Shown one piece after another: positions 1 through 9,341 of a stretch of DNA of 54,017 nucleotides. The notes under the pieces are model-generated. The model was given only the letters and a program-made list of their open reading frames with translations. It ran no database searches and was not told where the DNA came from. Source of the stretch: Sulfuricaulis sp. (lineage in GTDB: Bacteria > Pseudomonadota > Gammaproteobacteria > Acidiferrobacterales > Sulfurifustaceae); the NCBI RefSeq assembly GCF_024653915.1, contig NZ_JANLGY010000014.1:1-54017 (forward strand). Reading direction: 5' to 3'. Position 1 is the stretch's first letter, and each line of letters begins with the position of its first letter. The translations under genes and the position numbers were made by a program.

Positions 1-97
1 GATCAACCCCATCGCCATGGAACAGGGCCTGCGCTTCGCCATTCGCGAAGGCGGCCGTACCGTGGGCGCGGGGGTGGTGGCGAAGGTGATTGAATAG
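1..97 (+). CDS. tuf: Elongation factor Tu, 3' end (partial)
   Basis: The reading frame from base 2 encodes the last 31 residues of EF-Tu, including the conserved stretch [18 protein letters not shown], and ends with TAG. EF-Tu is the GTPase that delivers aminoacyl-tRNA to the ribosome; this end belongs to domain 3. Only 17 bases separate its stop from rpsJ, so there is no room for the long L4-responsive leader that precedes the S10 operon in E. coli. I infer co-transcription of tuf with the S10 cluster. The 5' part lies outside the window. Confidence 0.96.
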   Translation, partial: INPIAMEQGLRFAIREGGRTVGAGVVAKVIE

Positions 98-114
98 GAT
101 TCGAGCAATACGAC

Positions 115-426
115 ATGGCTAACCAGAAAATACGCATCCGTCTCAAGGCCTTCGATCATCGTTTGATCGACCGCTCTGCCGCGGAAATTGTCGACACGGC
201 GAAGCGCACGGGCGCGCTCGTGCACGGCCCGATCCCGTTGCCGTCGAAGGTGGAGCGTTACACGCTCAACCGCTCGCCGCACTGTGACAAGAAATCGCGC
301 GACCAGTTCGAGGTGCGCACGCACAAGCGGATCATGGATATCATCGAGCCCACGGACAAGACCGTGGACGCACTGATGAAACTCGACCTCGCCGCCGGCG
401 TGGACGTGGAAATCAAGCTTTCCTGA
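115..426 (+). CDS. rpsJ: 30S ribosomal protein S10
   Basis: The 103-residue protein has the usual S10 length and the conserved segments [13 protein letters not shown] and [19 protein letters not shown]10 is a small-subunit head protein and, as NusE, also part of antitermination complexes. It is the first ribosomal gene after tuf and is followed 9 bases later by rplC, the standard S10 operon order. The ATG start matches the family N-terminus ([14 protein letters not shown]). Confidence 0.98.
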   Translation: MANQKIRIRLKAFDHRLIDRSAAEIVDTAKRTGALVHGPIPLPSKVERYTLNRSPHCDKKSRDQFEVRTHKRIMDIIEPTDKTVDALMKLDLAAGVDVEIKLS

Positions 427-435
427 GACTAGAAC

Positions 436-1101
436 ATGGCACTCGGACTCGTAGGCAGAAAAATTGGCATGACCCGCTTGTTCACGGCGAGCGGTGAAGG
501 CACGCCCGTCACTGTGCTGGAAGTGACTGCCAACCGCGTCACGCAGGTGAAGGACGAGGCGAATGACGGTTATCGCGCGGTGCAGGTAACCATTGGCAAG
601 CGTCGCGCGGACCGCCTGACCAAGCCGCAAGCGGGCAAGTATGCCAAGGTCGGTGTCGAACCAGGTCGCGGGCTGTGGGAATTCCGCCTGGCCGCCAATG
701 AAGGCGCCGATCTTAAGACCGGTGCTGAGATCAAACTGGATCTCTTCCAGGTGGGCCAGCATGTGGATGTGCAGGGCACTTCAATCGGTAAAGGCTTTGC
801 GGGCGTTATGAAGCGTCATCACTTTGCCGGCGGGCGCGCCAGTCACGGTAACTCGTTGAGCCACCGGGTCCCGGGCTCGATTGGCCAGCGCCAGACGCCG
901 GGCCGCGTGTTTCCGGGAAAAAAGATGGCCGGCCATTTGGGCGACGCCACGGCCACCTGTCTTAATCTCGAAGTGATGCAGATCGATGCCGAGCGTAACC
1001 TGCTCATGGTCAAAGGCGCGGTTCCCGGGCCCAAGGGTCAGGACGTGATGATCCGCCCGAGCGTCAAGATGAAAGCCAAAGCCGCCAAGGCGGGGAAGTA
1101 A
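436..1101 (+). CDS. rplC: 50S ribosomal protein L3
   Basis: The 221-residue protein carries the L3 signature [20 protein letters not shown] near residues 150-170, the loop that reaches toward the peptidyl transferase centre and holds the glutamine methylated by PrmB in relatives. It is a little longer than E. coli L3 (209 residues), mostly through a Lys/Ala-rich C-terminus. It lies between rpsJ and rplD with about 9-base gaps, so the genes are very likely in one operon. Confidence 0.98.
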   Translation: MALGLVGRKIGMTRLFTASGEGTPVTVLEVTANRVTQVKDEANDGYRAVQVTIGKRRADRLTKPQAGKYAKVGVEPGRGLWEFRLAANEGADLKTGAEIKLDLFQVGQHVDVQGTSIGKGFAGVMKRHHFAGGRASHGNSLSHRVPGSIGQRQTPGRVFPGKKMAGHLGDATATCLNLEVMQIDAERNLLMVKGAVPGPKGQDVMIRPSVKMKAKAAKAGK

Positions 1102-1110
1102 GGAACGGAC

Positions 1111-1728
1111 ATGAAAGTGCAATTAATGAGCGGTACGGGATCAGCGTCGGAACTTCAGGTATCCGATGCGGTATTTGCCGCGGCCTACAACGAACCGCTG
1201 GTGCATCAGGTGGTGGTGGCCTATCAGGCGACCGGCCGGCAAGGCACGCGCAAGCAGAAAACCCGTTCCGAAGTGCGTGGCGGTGGCAGAAAACCGTGGC
1301 GCCAGAAGGGCACCGGCCAGGCGCGCGCGGGCACCATCCGAAGCCCCTTGTGGCGCGGCGGTGGCAGGACTTTCCCGGCCTCGCCGGACGAGAATTTTAC
1401 TCAGAAGGTCAACCGCAAGATGTACCGCGGCGCCCTGCGCTCGATTTTGTCCGAGTTGCTGCGCCAGGGGCGGCTGGTGACGGTGGCCGAGTTCAAGATG
1501 GATCAACCCAAGACCAAGACGCTGGTGGATAAGCTCAAGAAGCTCGAGACACCGGATGTGCTGATCGTGACCGACGCGCTCGACCAGAATCTGTCGCTGG
1601 CGGCGCGCAACCTGCCGGACGTGGACGTGCGCATGGTAAGCGCCGCCGATCCGGTGAGCCTGATCCGTCATGCGAAAGTCATTCTGACGCAAGGCGCGGT
1701 CAAGAAATTCGAGGAGATGCTGGCGTGA
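1111..1728 (+). CDS. rplD: 50S ribosomal protein L4
   Basis: The 205-residue protein has the L4 extended loop ([21 protein letters not shown]) that lines the exit tunnel, followed by the globular C-terminal domain. In enterobacteria L4 also represses its own operon through the S10 leader. No such leader fits upstream of rpsJ here, so that control is probably absent or different (inference). The stop overlaps the GTG start of rplW by four bases (GTGA), indicating translational coupling. Confidence 0.98.
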   Translation: MKVQLMSGTGSASELQVSDAVFAAAYNEPLVHQVVVAYQATGRQGTRKQKTRSEVRGGGRKPWRQKGTGQARAGTIRSPLWRGGGRTFPASPDENFTQKVNRKMYRGALRSILSELLRQGRLVTVAEFKMDQPKTKTLVDKLKKLETPDVLIVTDALDQNLSLAARNLPDVDVRMVSAADPVSLIRHAKVILTQGAVKKFEEMLA

Positions 1729-2024
1729 GCACGAGTGAAGAAAAGTTGTTTCACGTAATTCTCGCACCGCACATCTCCGAGAAGAGTACGCGCTTGGCCG
1801 ATAAGCACCGGCAGATGGTGTTCAAGGTGCGTCCTGATGCTACCAAGCCCGTGATCAAGCAGGCGGTGGAAAAGATGTTCAACGTCCAGGTGGAATCTGT
1901 GACGGTGACGAACGTGCTGGGCAAGTCCAAGGGCGGACGCAAGGCCGGCCGTCGACAGGACTGGAAGAAGGCCTATGTGCGATTGAAGCCGGGTCAAGAC
2001 ATCAATTTTGTCGGACAGCAATAA
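1725..2024 (+). CDS. rplW: 50S ribosomal protein L23
   Basis: The 99-residue protein is L23, recognised by [15 protein letters not shown] and by [19 protein letters not shown]23 sits at the tunnel exit and docks trigger factor and SRP. The start is GTG, overlapping the rplD stop in the sequence GTGA; no better downstream start exists. rplB follows after 26 bases. Confidence 0.98.
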   Translation: MSTSEEKLFHVILAPHISEKSTRLADKHRQMVFKVRPDATKPVIKQAVEKMFNVQVESVTVTNVLGKSKGGRKAGRRQDWKKAYVRLKPGQDINFVGQQ

Positions 2025-2050
2025 AGATTAAAGATTAAGGAATTCAGGCA

Positions 2051-2872
2051 ATGGCACTAGTCAAAATGAAACCGACGTCCGCAGGTTCGCGCGCCATGGT
2101 GCGGGTGGTGAAATCCGATCTGCACAAGGGCGCCCCCCATGCACGCCTGCTCGAAAAGAAGAATCGTGGTAGTGGTCGTAACAATCTCGGCCGAGTAACG
2201 ACGCGCCATCAGGGCGGTGGGCATAAGCAGCATTACCGTATTATCGATTTCAAGCGCGACAAGGATGGCGTTCCGGGCCGTATCGAGCGTCTGGAATATG
2301 ATCCGAATCGCAGCGCGAATATTGCCTTGGTGCTGTACGCCGACGGCGAGCGCCGTTACATCATCGCTCCCAAGGGCGTAGAAGCCGGAACTGAAATCCA
2401 GTCTGGCGCGGATGCCGCCATCAAGCCGGGGAATTGCCTCCCCCTGCGCAGCATTCCGGTCGGCAGCACGGTGCATTGCGTGGAGCTCAAGCAGCGCAGC
2501 GGGGCCCAACTTGGGCGAGCCGCGGGCGCCGGCATACAATTGGTGGCGCGCGATGGTGACTATGCCCAGCTGCGGCTGCGTTCAGGAGAAGTGCGCAAGG
2601 TGCATGTCGACTGCCGCGCTGTCATTGGCGAGGTTGGCAATGCCGAGCACTCTTTAAGAAAGCTGGGTAAGGCAGGAGCCTCGCGCTGGCGCGGTATCCG
2701 TCCGACGGTGCGTGGCACCGCCATGAACCCGGTGGATCATCCGCACGGTGGTGGCGAAGGCCGCACCAAGGGCGGACGTCATCCGGTTAGCCCGTGGGGT
2801 ACGCCAACCAAGGGCTACAAGACACGCGCGAACAAGCGCACCGATTCCATGATTGTTCACCGGCGCAAGTAG
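2051..2872 (+). CDS. rplB: 50S ribosomal protein L2
   Basis: The 273-residue protein matches the usual L2 length and has the conserved C-terminal segment [17 protein letters not shown], which contains the histidine close to the peptidyl transferase centre. L2 is a core 23S rRNA-binding protein needed for subunit joining. It is followed at 17 bases by rpsS, the normal order. Confidence 0.98.
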   Translation: MALVKMKPTSAGSRAMVRVVKSDLHKGAPHARLLEKKNRGSGRNNLGRVTTRHQGGGHKQHYRIIDFKRDKDGVPGRIERLEYDPNRSANIALVLYADGERRYIIAPKGVEAGTEIQSGADAAIKPGNCLPLRSIPVGSTVHCVELKQRSGAQLGRAAGAGIQLVARDGDYAQLRLRSGEVRKVHVDCRAVIGEVGNAEHSLRKLGKAGASRWRGIRPTVRGTAMNPVDHPHGGGEGRTKGGRHPVSPWGTPTKGYKTRANKRTDSMIVHRRK

Positions 2873-2889
2873 AAGAGGGGTTCTGATCC

Positions 2890-3180
2890 GTGCCACGTTC
2901 AGTTAGAAAAGGTCCATTCGTTGACGCGCACCTTGCCACGAAAGTGGATAAGGCGCGCATGGAAAGCAGCAAGAAGCCGATCAAGACCTGGTCGCGCCGC
3001 TCGACGATCACGCCGGACTTCGTCGGTCTGACGGTCGCGGTGCACAACGGACGGCAGCATGTGCCGCTGCTGATCACCGAGAACATGGTTGGCCACAAGC
3101 TCGGCGAATTCGCGGCGACCCGGACTTTTAAGGCGCACTCGGGCAACCGTAAAGTGACGACGGAAGAGACAACGAAATAA
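2890..3180 (+). CDS. rpsS: 30S ribosomal protein S19
   Basis: The 96-residue protein has the S19 hallmarks [11 protein letters not shown] at the N-terminus and the segment ending [18 protein letters not shown]19 is a head protein of the small subunit and pairs with S13. The start is GTG at 2890, which gives the family N-terminus exactly. Confidence 0.98.
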   Translation: MPRSVRKGPFVDAHLATKVDKARMESSKKPIKTWSRRSTITPDFVGLTVAVHNGRQHVPLLITENMVGHKLGEFAATRTFKAHSGNRKVTTEETTK

Positions 3181-3184
3181 CGCC

Positions 3185-3553
3185 ATGCAAGCCACTGCTA
3201 TTTTGAAATTTGTCAGGGTGTCCGCGCAGAAGGGACGTCTCGTCGCCGACCAGATTCGCGGCCTGCCGGTCGCGCGCGCGCTGGAACTGCTCCAGTTCAG
3301 CCCCAAGAAGGCCGCGGGGCATGTGCGCAAAGTCCTCGAATCGGCCATCGCCAATGCCGAGCACAATGAGGGCGCGGACGTGGATGAACTGAAGGTTGCG
3401 ACGATTCAGGTGGACGGCGGACCGACGTTGCGCCGCTTCCATGCCCGCGCCAAGGGTCGCGGCGTGAGCATTCTCAAGCGCACCAGCCACATCACCGTGG
3501 TGGTGAGCGACGAGAAGAAGCGGACCAAGGCCGTGAAGAAGGAGAAGAGCTGA
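3185..3553 (+). CDS. rplV: 50S ribosomal protein L22
   Basis: The 122-residue protein is L22: helical N-terminal part ([21 protein letters not shown]) and the tunnel-lining beta hairpin around [15 protein letters not shown], the site of macrolide-resistance changes in other bacteria. A short Lys-rich tail follows the family core. Its TGA stop shares one base with the rpsC ATG. Confidence 0.98.
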   Translation: MQATAILKFVRVSAQKGRLVADQIRGLPVARALELLQFSPKKAAGHVRKVLESAIANAEHNEGADVDELKVATIQVDGGPTLRRFHARAKGRGVSILKRTSHITVVVSDEKKRTKAVKKEKS

Positions 3554-4236
3554 TGGGCCAGAAAATCAATCCGATTGGATTCCGCATGGGGATTACCCGT
3601 GACTGGACCGCCAAGTGGTACGCGGGCACCAAGAACTATACCCAGAACCTGCTCTCGGATATCGCGCTGCGCGACTACCTCAAGCAGAGGCTCAAGAACG
3701 CGGCGATCAGCACGATTGTGATCGAACGCCCGGCCCAGAGCATAAATATTACTGTGCATACCGCGCGTCCTGGCATCGTGATTGGCAAGAAGGGCGAGGA
3801 CATCGAGAAACTGCGTCAGGAACTGACCAAGCTGGCCGGCCGTCCGGTGCAACTGGCGGTGGAAGAGGTGCGTCAACCGGAGCTGGATGCGCAGCTGGTG
3901 GCCGAGAATATCGCCCAGCAGCTGGAGAAACGCATCATGTTCCGCCGCGCCATGAAACGCGCCGTGACCAACGCCATGCGCCTGCGTGCGCTGGGCATCA
4001 AGATCATGGTTGCCGGGCGTCTGAACGGTTCCGAAATCGCGCGCACCGAGTGGTACCGCGAAGGACGTGTGCCGTTGCACACGTTGCGCGCCGACATTGA
4101 TTACGGTTTTTCCGAGGCCCACACGACCTACGGCAAAATCGGCGTGAAGATCTGGATATTCAAGGGTGAGATTTTCGACAAAGACGCGCCCAAGGTGGAA
4201 GATGCCGAGATTCAGAAGAAAGGGGCCTCGGCGTAA
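3553..4236 (+). CDS. rpsC: 30S ribosomal protein S3
   Basis: The 227-residue protein has the type II KH domain with the GXXG-type loop (VIGKKGEDI) and the C-terminal S3 domain. S3 forms part of the mRNA entry tunnel and the ribosomal helicase. The start overlaps the rplV stop by one base, so translation is probably coupled. Confidence 0.98.
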   Translation: MGQKINPIGFRMGITRDWTAKWYAGTKNYTQNLLSDIALRDYLKQRLKNAAISTIVIERPAQSINITVHTARPGIVIGKKGEDIEKLRQELTKLAGRPVQLAVEEVRQPELDAQLVAENIAQQLEKRIMFRRAMKRAVTNAMRLRALGIKIMVAGRLNGSEIARTEWYREGRVPLHTLRADIDYGFSEAHTTYGKIGVKIWIFKGEIFDKDAPKVEDAEIQKKGASA

Positions 4237-4253
4237 TTTAGGAATTCATCACG

Positions 4254-4664
4254 ATGTTGCAACCGAAACGAACGAAATATCGCAAGCAGATGAAAGGCCG
4301 CAACCGCGGCCTGGCGCAGCGTGGCAACAAGGTGAGCTTCGGCGAGTATGGCTTGAAGGCCACCACGCGCGGCCGCTTGACCTCACGCCAGATCGAATCG
4401 GCGCGCCGCGCGCTGACGCATTTCATCAAGCGCGGCGGGCGAGTGTGGATCCGTGTATTTCCGGACAAACCGATTTCCAAGAAACCGCTGGAAGTCCGCA
4501 TGGGCAGCGGCAAGGGTAACGTGGAGTACTGGGTGGCGTTGATTCAGCCGGGTGCCGTGCTTTACGAGATGGAAGGCATCAACGAGCAGGAGGCGCGCGC
4601 GGCATTCAAGCTCGCCGCCGCCAAGCTCCCGGTTCGAACCACATTTGTGACCAGGACACTTTAG
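4254..4664 (+). CDS. rplP: 50S ribosomal protein L16
   Basis: The 136-residue protein has the L16 N-terminus [19 protein letters not shown] and the core [18 protein letters not shown]16 organises the A-site region of the large subunit and helps tRNA accommodation. It is five bases upstream of rpmC, as in other gammaproteobacteria. Confidence 0.98.
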   Translation: MLQPKRTKYRKQMKGRNRGLAQRGNKVSFGEYGLKATTRGRLTSRQIESARRALTHFIKRGGRVWIRVFPDKPISKKPLEVRMGSGKGNVEYWVALIQPGAVLYEMEGINEQEARAAFKLAAAKLPVRTTFVTRTL

Positions 4665-4669
4665 GCAGA

Positions 4670-4864
4670 ATGGCAATGAACGCAAAAGATTTTCGAGCGA
4701 TGGATGCCGCGGCACGCAAGAAGGAAATGACTGATATGCTGCGCGAGCAATTCAATTTACGCATGCAAAAGGCAACCGGACAATTGTCCAATACGGCCAA
4801 TCTGACCAAGGTACGGCGCAACATCGCGCGCCTGCGCACGGTCTTGAACGAGAAGTCAGGATAA
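4670..4864 (+). CDS. rpmC: 50S ribosomal protein L29
   Basis: This 64-residue, mostly helical protein is L29, recognised by its position between L16 and S17 and by the conserved ending [16 protein letters not shown]29 lies near the tunnel exit next to L23. The start context and length match the family. Confidence 0.96.
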   Translation: MAMNAKDFRAMDAAARKKEMTDMLREQFNLRMQKATGQLSNTANLTKVRRNIARLRTVLNEKSG

Positions 4865-4868
4865 GGGC

Positions 4869-5135
4869 ATGAGCGAACAGACGAAAAAAGCGCGTTCGGC
4901 CACCGGCCGGGTGGTCAGCAACAAGATGAACAAGACGATTACCGTGCAGGTGGATCGTCGCATCAAGCATCCGTTGTACGGCAAGATCATCACGCGTCAC
5001 TCCAAGCTGCACGCGCACGATGAAGGCAACGAGTGCAAGGAAGGCGATTTGGTGGTGATCGAGGAATGTCGTCCGCTTTCCAAGACCAAGGCCTGGCGCC
5101 TGGTCAAAGTGCTGGAGCAGGCCCGGGAAATCTGA
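4869..5135 (+). CDS. rpsQ: 30S ribosomal protein S17
   Basis: The 88-residue OB-fold protein has the S17 signature [19 protein letters not shown] and the segment KYH-type loop around [17 protein letters not shown]17 binds 16S rRNA early in assembly. In E. coli this is the last gene of the S10 operon; here it is followed by an 88-base gap, the longest so far, which holds a promoter-like sequence before rplN. Confidence 0.98.
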   Translation: MSEQTKKARSATGRVVSNKMNKTITVQVDRRIKHPLYGKIITRHSKLHAHDEGNECKEGDLVVIEECRPLSKTKAWRLVKVLEQAREI

Positions 5136-5149
5136 ATAAGGCCTTGTTT

Positions 5150-5178
5150 TTGGCCGTTTTTAAGGCAAATGATATAAT
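5150..5178 (+). promoter_or_regulatory. Sigma-70-like promoter before rplN (spc-type)
   Basis: A perfect TATAAT (5173-5178) lies 17 bases after TTGGCC (5150-5155, four of six matches to TTGACA). It sits in the only sizeable gap of the S10-spc region, at the place where enterobacteria start the separate spc operon. The promoter is an inference from sequence and position. Confidence 0.55.
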
Positions 5179-5223
5179 TGCGCGTTTTCGCCTGGAGCGG
5201 AGACGCCGTGTGGAGACAGGCTA

Positions 5224-5592
5224 ATGATTCAGATGCAAACCCTGCTGATGGTGGCAGACAACAGCGGGGCCAAAACAGTGCAGTGCATCAAGGTGCTGGG
5301 TGGTTCCAAGCGCCGTTATGCCGGCATTGGTGACGTGATCAAGGTCAGCGTGAAGGAAGCGATTCCGCGTGGCAAGGTCAAGAAAGGCGATGTCTACGAC
5401 GCCGTCATCGTGCGCACCCGCAAAGGCGTGCGGCGCACCGATGGCTCGGTCATTCGTTTTGACACCAACGCGGCAGTGTTGCTGGATAACAAACGCGAGC
5501 TGATCGGTACCCGTATTTTCGGGCCCGTGACGCGCGAGCTGCGCAGTGAGCAGTTCATGAAGATCATCTCGCTGGCACCGGAAGTACTGTAA
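5224..5592 (+). CDS. rplN: 50S ribosomal protein L14
   Basis: The 122-residue protein is L14, with [20 protein letters not shown] at the start and the conserved [13 protein letters not shown] near the end. L14 contacts 16S rRNA in an intersubunit bridge and is the docking site of the silencing factor RsfS. It opens the spc-type gene set and has its own candidate promoter upstream. Confidence 0.98.
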   Translation: MIQMQTLLMVADNSGAKTVQCIKVLGGSKRRYAGIGDVIKVSVKEAIPRGKVKKGDVYDAVIVRTRKGVRRTDGSVIRFDTNAAVLLDNKRELIGTRIFGPVTRELRSEQFMKIISLAPEVL

Positions 5593-5603
5593 AAGGTAAT
5601 GAC

Positions 5604-5924
5604 ATGAACAAGATTCGCAAGGGCGACAAAGTGGTGGTGCTCACGGGCCGTGACAAGGGCAAGCAAGGTATGGTTCTGCGCGTGCTCGAGGACAGCCGTG
5701 TACTGGTTGAGAACGTGAACATGACCAAACGCCACACCAAGCCGAACCCCAACAAGGGCGTGACCGGCGGCATCATCGAACGGGAAGCGTCAATACACGT
5801 GTCCAACGTGGCCCTGTTTAACCCGGCAACGGGCAAGGGCGAGCGCGTGGGGCTGCGGATCATGCAGGACAAGAGCAAGGTAAGGGTTTTCAAAAAGAGC
5901 GGCGAAGTCGCCGACATGAAATAA
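5604..5924 (+). CDS. rplX: 50S ribosomal protein L24
   Basis: The 106-residue protein begins with the KOW motif ([20 protein letters not shown]) and has the typical [11 protein letters not shown] loop. L24 is an assembly-initiating protein near the tunnel exit. It is 11 bases after rplN. Confidence 0.98.
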   Translation: MNKIRKGDKVVVLTGRDKGKQGMVLRVLEDSRVLVENVNMTKRHTKPNPNKGVTGGIIEREASIHVSNVALFNPATGKGERVGLRIMQDKSKVRVFKKSGEVADMK

Positions 5925-5936
5925 GGTTTTAGAGCA

Positions 5937-6476
5937 ATGGCCAGGCTTAAGGAACATTATCGGAAAACGGTGCTACCCGCGTTGCAGGCCAAGTTTGGCT
6001 ACAAGAACGTGATGCAGGTGCCGCGGATTACCAAGATCACCCTCAATATGGGGGTGGGCGAGGCCATGGCCGACAAGAAGGTGATTGATAACGCTGCCAA
6101 TGACATGAAGCTGATCAGTGGCCAGAAGCCGCAAATCACGCATGCGCGCAAGTCGATTGCCAATTTCAAGGTGCGCGAGAACTGGCCGATTGGTTGCAAG
6201 GTTACGTTGCGCGGCGAGCGTATGTACGAATTTCTGGATCGCCTGATCAGTGTTGCGATTCCGCGCATCCGCGATTTCCGCGGTCTGCCATCACGTTCGT
6301 TCGACGGGCGCGGCAATTATTCGCTCGGCATTAAAGAGCAGATTATTTTCCCCGAAATCGAATTCGACAAAGTCGACGCGATTCGCGGAATGGACATCAC
6401 CATTGCCACCAGCGCCAGGACTGACGACGAAGCACGTGCGCTGTTGCAGGCTTTCAGTTTTCCGTTGCGCAGTTGA
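5937..6476 (+). CDS. rplE: 50S ribosomal protein L5
   Basis: The 179-residue protein has the expected length and the L5 motifs [36 protein letters not shown] and [18 protein letters not shown]5 binds 5S rRNA in the central protuberance and touches the P-site tRNA. It is 12 bases after rplX. Confidence 0.98.
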   Translation: MARLKEHYRKTVLPALQAKFGYKNVMQVPRITKITLNMGVGEAMADKKVIDNAANDMKLISGQKPQITHARKSIANFKVRENWPIGCKVTLRGERMYEFLDRLISVAIPRIRDFRGLPSRSFDGRGNYSLGIKEQIIFPEIEFDKVDAIRGMDITIATSARTDDEARALLQAFSFPLRS

Positions 6477-6486
6477 GGATATTTGC

Positions 6487-6792
6487 ATGGCCAAACAAAG
6501 CATGATCAACCGTGACCTGCGCCGTACCGCGCTGGTTGCCAAGTACGCCACCCGGCGCGCGGAGCTGCGCGACAAGGTGAAGAACGTGAAGTTGCCCGAC
6601 GAAGAGCGGCACGCGGCCATGATCGCACTGCAAAAACTGCCACGCGATTCAAGTTACACCCGTCGCCGCAACCGTTGCAGCCTGACCGGACGCCCGCGCG
6701 GCTTTTACCGCAAATTCGGGCTGTCCCGCAGCGCGCTGCGCGAGGTCATGATGCGCGGCGAAGCGCCGGGCGTGGTCAAGGCGAGCTGGTAA
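6487..6792 (+). CDS. rpsN: 30S ribosomal protein S14
   Basis: Starting at ATG 6487, the frame encodes a 101-residue S14 ([17 protein letters not shown]) ending in [12 protein letters not shown]. It has a single cysteine and no CXXC pairs, so it is the long, zinc-independent form. Longer in-frame readings from 6250 run back through rplE and are not credible; the start chosen leaves a 10-base gap after rplE. Confidence 0.97.
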   Translation: MAKQSMINRDLRRTALVAKYATRRAELRDKVKNVKLPDEERHAAMIALQKLPRDSSYTRRRNRCSLTGRPRGFYRKFGLSRSALREVMMRGEAPGVVKASW

Positions 6793-6809
6793 TAAAAGGA
6801 AACGAATTT

Positions 6810-7202
6810 ATGATGACTGATCCGATCGCCGACCTGTTGACCCGCATCCGCAACGGCCAGATGGCCGAAAAGGTGAGCGTGCGCATTCCCGCTTCGCGGC
6901 TTAAGCTGGCGGTTGCCAAGGTATTGCAGGATGAGGGTTATATCGAAGCCTGCCGCGAAGTCACTGAAGAAGGCCGGCCGCTAATCGAGATTGCGCTGAA
7001 GTATCACGATGGCCAGCCGGTGATTGAGCGCATTCAGCGTGTAAGTACCCCCGGACTGCGCCGGTATGAAGGCAAGCACAAGCTGCCACGTGTAAACGGC
7101 GGTACGGGCGTGGCGATCATCTCCACCTCCCAGGGCATCATGTCCGACCGTGCCGCCCGCAAGGCCGGTCTGGGCGGCGAAATTCTTTGTATCGTTGCAT
7201 AA
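6810..7202 (+). CDS. rpsH: 30S ribosomal protein S8
   Basis: The protein of 130 residues has the S8 N-terminus [15 protein letters not shown] and the C-terminal signature ending [10 protein letters not shown]8 binds the central domain of 16S rRNA and in enterobacteria represses the spc operon by binding mRNA near rplE. Two adjacent ATG codons (6810 and 6813) could start it; the first is preceded by AAAGGAAACG, a fair ribosome binding site. Confidence 0.97.
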   Translation: MMTDPIADLLTRIRNGQMAEKVSVRIPASRLKLAVAKVLQDEGYIEACREVTEEGRPLIEIALKYHDGQPVIERIQRVSTPGLRRYEGKHKLPRVNGGTGVAIISTSQGIMSDRAARKAGLGGEILCIVA

Positions 7203-7215
7203 GAGTTATTGAACC

Positions 7216-7749
7216 ATGTCACGAATCGCGAATTATCCGGTGGCTGTCCCGAGTGGCGTGCAGGTGGCGCTCGCGGGCGACAAACTCAGCGTGAAGGGTC
7301 CCAAGGGGAACCTGGAGCATGAGATGCACCCGTTAGTGAAGCTAACGCAGGAGGGCAACCTGCTCAAGTTCCAGCGCACCAATGACTCGACGCTGGCGCG
7401 TGCTATTTCCGGCACTACGCGGGCGCTGGTGAATAACATGGTTAACGGCGTGGCCAAGGGTTTTGAAAAGAAGCTCACCATCATCGGCGTGGGTTATCGC
7501 GCCGCGGTGCAGGGCAAGAAGATCAACCTGACGCTGGGTTACTCGCATCCGATTGTTTACGACATCCCCAACGGGATCACCGTAGAAGCACCGGACCAGA
7601 CCAATCTTGTGATCAAGGGCGCGGACAAACAACTGGTGGGCCAGGTAGCCGCCGAAATTCGCGCGTACCGCTCACCCGAACCGTACAAGGGCAAGGGCGT
7701 ACGTTACGTCAACGAAGTGGTCGTGAAGAAGGAAGCCAAAAAGAAGTAA
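7216..7749 (+). CDS. rplF: 50S ribosomal protein L6
   Basis: The 177-residue protein has two alpha/beta repeats and the L6 C-terminal signature PEPYKGKGVRYVNE. L6 lies near the factor-binding site and is needed for late assembly. It follows rpsH after 13 bases. Confidence 0.98.
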   Translation: MSRIANYPVAVPSGVQVALAGDKLSVKGPKGNLEHEMHPLVKLTQEGNLLKFQRTNDSTLARAISGTTRALVNNMVNGVAKGFEKKLTIIGVGYRAAVQGKKINLTLGYSHPIVYDIPNGITVEAPDQTNLVIKGADKQLVGQVAAEIRAYRSPEPYKGKGVRYVNEVVVKKEAKKK

Positions 7750-7777
7750 CGGGCTTCGAATCAGGTAAACGAATTAT

Positions 7778-8134
7778 ATGAAAAGAGAAATTAACACACG
7801 CCTGCGCCGTGCGCGGCATATCCGGCGGAAGATAGTCAGCCTGCAGGCTGATCGCCTGTGCGTGCATCGTACGCCGCGTCATATCTATGCCCAGATTATC
7901 GACAAGACAGGCGGCAAAGTGCTGGCCTCCGCTTCTACACTCGAGGCGGATGTACGCACTCAGATCAAGCACGGCGGTAACGTCGAGGCGGCAAAACTGA
8001 TCGGCAAGCTTATTGCCGAAAAAGCGAAGGGTGCGGGCATCACGCGCGTGGCTTTCGACCGCTCCGGCTTCAAATACCATGGGCGCGTGAAGGCACTGGC
8101 CGACGCAGCGCGCGAAAACGGTTTGGAATTCTGA
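7778..8134 (+). CDS. rplR: 50S ribosomal protein L18
   Basis: The 118-residue protein has the basic N-terminus ([14 protein letters not shown]) and the L18 core with [12 protein letters not shown] and [24 protein letters not shown]18 binds 5S rRNA together with L5. Position and length fit the family. Confidence 0.98.
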   Translation: MKREINTRLRRARHIRRKIVSLQADRLCVHRTPRHIYAQIIDKTGGKVLASASTLEADVRTQIKHGGNVEAAKLIGKLIAEKAKGAGITRVAFDRSGFKYHGRVKALADAARENGLEF

Positions 8135-8144
8135 GGACGATATT

Positions 8145-8654
8145 GTGGCAGCTTTCAAAGAATCCGATGCACGTAGCGACAATTTTCAGGAAAAACTGAT
8201 CAACATTCGGCGTGTGGCCAAGGTCGTCAAGGGCGGCCGGATTTTCGGCTTTTCCGCATTGACCGTGGTCGGTGACGGCGCCGGTCGCGTTGGTATTGGC
8301 CGTGGCAAGGCACGCGAGGTTCCAGCCGCGGTCAGCAAGGCCATGGAGAACGCGCGCCGCAACATGACGAAGGTTCAGCTCAAGGGGCCAACCCTGCATC
8401 ATTCGGTGATTGCCGCTCATGGTGCCTCCAAGGTTGTGATCAAGCCGGCCTCGGTCGGCACAGGCATTATCGCCGGCGGTGCCATGCGCGCGGTATTCGA
8501 GGTCGTGGGGGTGCAGGATGTGCTGGCCAAATGTCTCGGTTCGCGCAATCCGGTAAACATGGTGCGCGCTACCATTAAAGGCCTGCAAGCCATGCACAGC
8601 CCGGAATCGGTTGCACGCAAGCGCGGTAAACGAGTCGAAGAAATCCTGGGTTAA
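8145..8654 (+). CDS. rpsE: 30S ribosomal protein S5
   Basis: The 169-residue protein has the S5 double-stranded RNA-binding fold ([28 protein letters not shown]) and the C-terminal half with [23 protein letters not shown]5 affects decoding accuracy and forms part of the mRNA entry. The start is GTG at 8145. Confidence 0.98.
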   Translation: MAAFKESDARSDNFQEKLINIRRVAKVVKGGRIFGFSALTVVGDGAGRVGIGRGKAREVPAAVSKAMENARRNMTKVQLKGPTLHHSVIAAHGASKVVIKPASVGTGIIAGGAMRAVFEVVGVQDVLAKCLGSRNPVNMVRATIKGLQAMHSPESVARKRGKRVEEILG

Positions 8655-8664
8655 GAGACGAGCC

Positions 8665-8865
8665 ATGCCAGCAAAACCGAAATCTGGAAAAAAGTTGCGC
8701 GTGACGCTGCTCAAGAGTCCGTACGGTACCGGCAAGAGTCACATGGCCACCGTGCGCGGTCTGGGTCTGCGCCGGTGTCATCACACGGTAGAGTTGGAAG
8801 ATACTTCCGCCGTACGCGGCATGATAAACAAGGTCTCCTATATGTTGAAGTGCGAGGAAGTATGA
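8665..8865 (+). CDS. rpmD: 50S ribosomal protein L30
   Basis: Starting at ATG 8665, the 66-residue protein has the L30 core [26 protein letters not shown] and ends YMLKCEEV. Its stop overlaps the rplO start (ATGA). The gene is short but its place between rpsE and rplO is diagnostic. Confidence 0.97.
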   Translation: MPAKPKSGKKLRVTLLKSPYGTGKSHMATVRGLGLRRCHHTVELEDTSAVRGMINKVSYMLKCEEV

Positions 8866-9308
8866 CTATGCAGCTGAATACGATGAAGCCGGGCCGCGGC
8901 GCTAAAACCTCGGCCAAGCGTCTCGGTCGTGGCGGCGGCTCAGGCCTCGGCAAGACCAGCGGCAAGGGCCACAAGGGCCAGACGGCACGCGCCGGTGGTT
9001 ATCACAAAGTCGGTTTTGAAGGCGGCCAGATGCCGATTCAACGGCGGCTGCCCAAACGCGGTTTCCGTTCGGCCATGAAGGTTGCCGGGCATACGGCAGA
9101 GGTTCGCTTGCACGAGCTGGCAAAGATCGAGGACGCTGTTATTGATCTGGCGGCGCTCAAGAAGGCGAATGTTGTTTCGGCGCAGGCGGAGCAGGCCAAG
9201 GTTTATCTCTCCGGCACGCTGGAGAAGCCGGTGACGCTGCGCGGTATCCGCTTGACCAAGGGCGCGCGCGAAGCCGTGATGAAGGCCGGCGGGAAGATCG
9301 AGGATTGA
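8862..9308 (+). CDS. rplO: 50S ribosomal protein L15
   Basis: The frame from ATG 8862 encodes 148 residues starting [20 protein letters not shown], the L15 N-terminus, followed by the Gly-rich region and [19 protein letters not shown] second ATG at 8868 is possible. The chosen start overlaps the rpmD stop by four bases, suggesting coupling. L15 is a late-assembly large-subunit protein. Confidence 0.97.
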   Translation: MTMQLNTMKPGRGAKTSAKRLGRGGGSGLGKTSGKGHKGQTARAGGYHKVGFEGGQMPIQRRLPKRGFRSAMKVAGHTAEVRLHELAKIEDAVIDLAALKKANVVSAQAEQAKVYLSGTLEKPVTLRGIRLTKGAREAVMKAGGKIED

Positions 9309-9341
9309 GGTAATGAAGCCCTATTTCATTCGTCAGGTGGC

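Noticed and set aside
5144-5178. TTGTTT as the -35 of the rplN promoter.
   Set aside because: Its spacing to TATAAT is 23 bases, too long; TTGGCC at 17 bases fits better.
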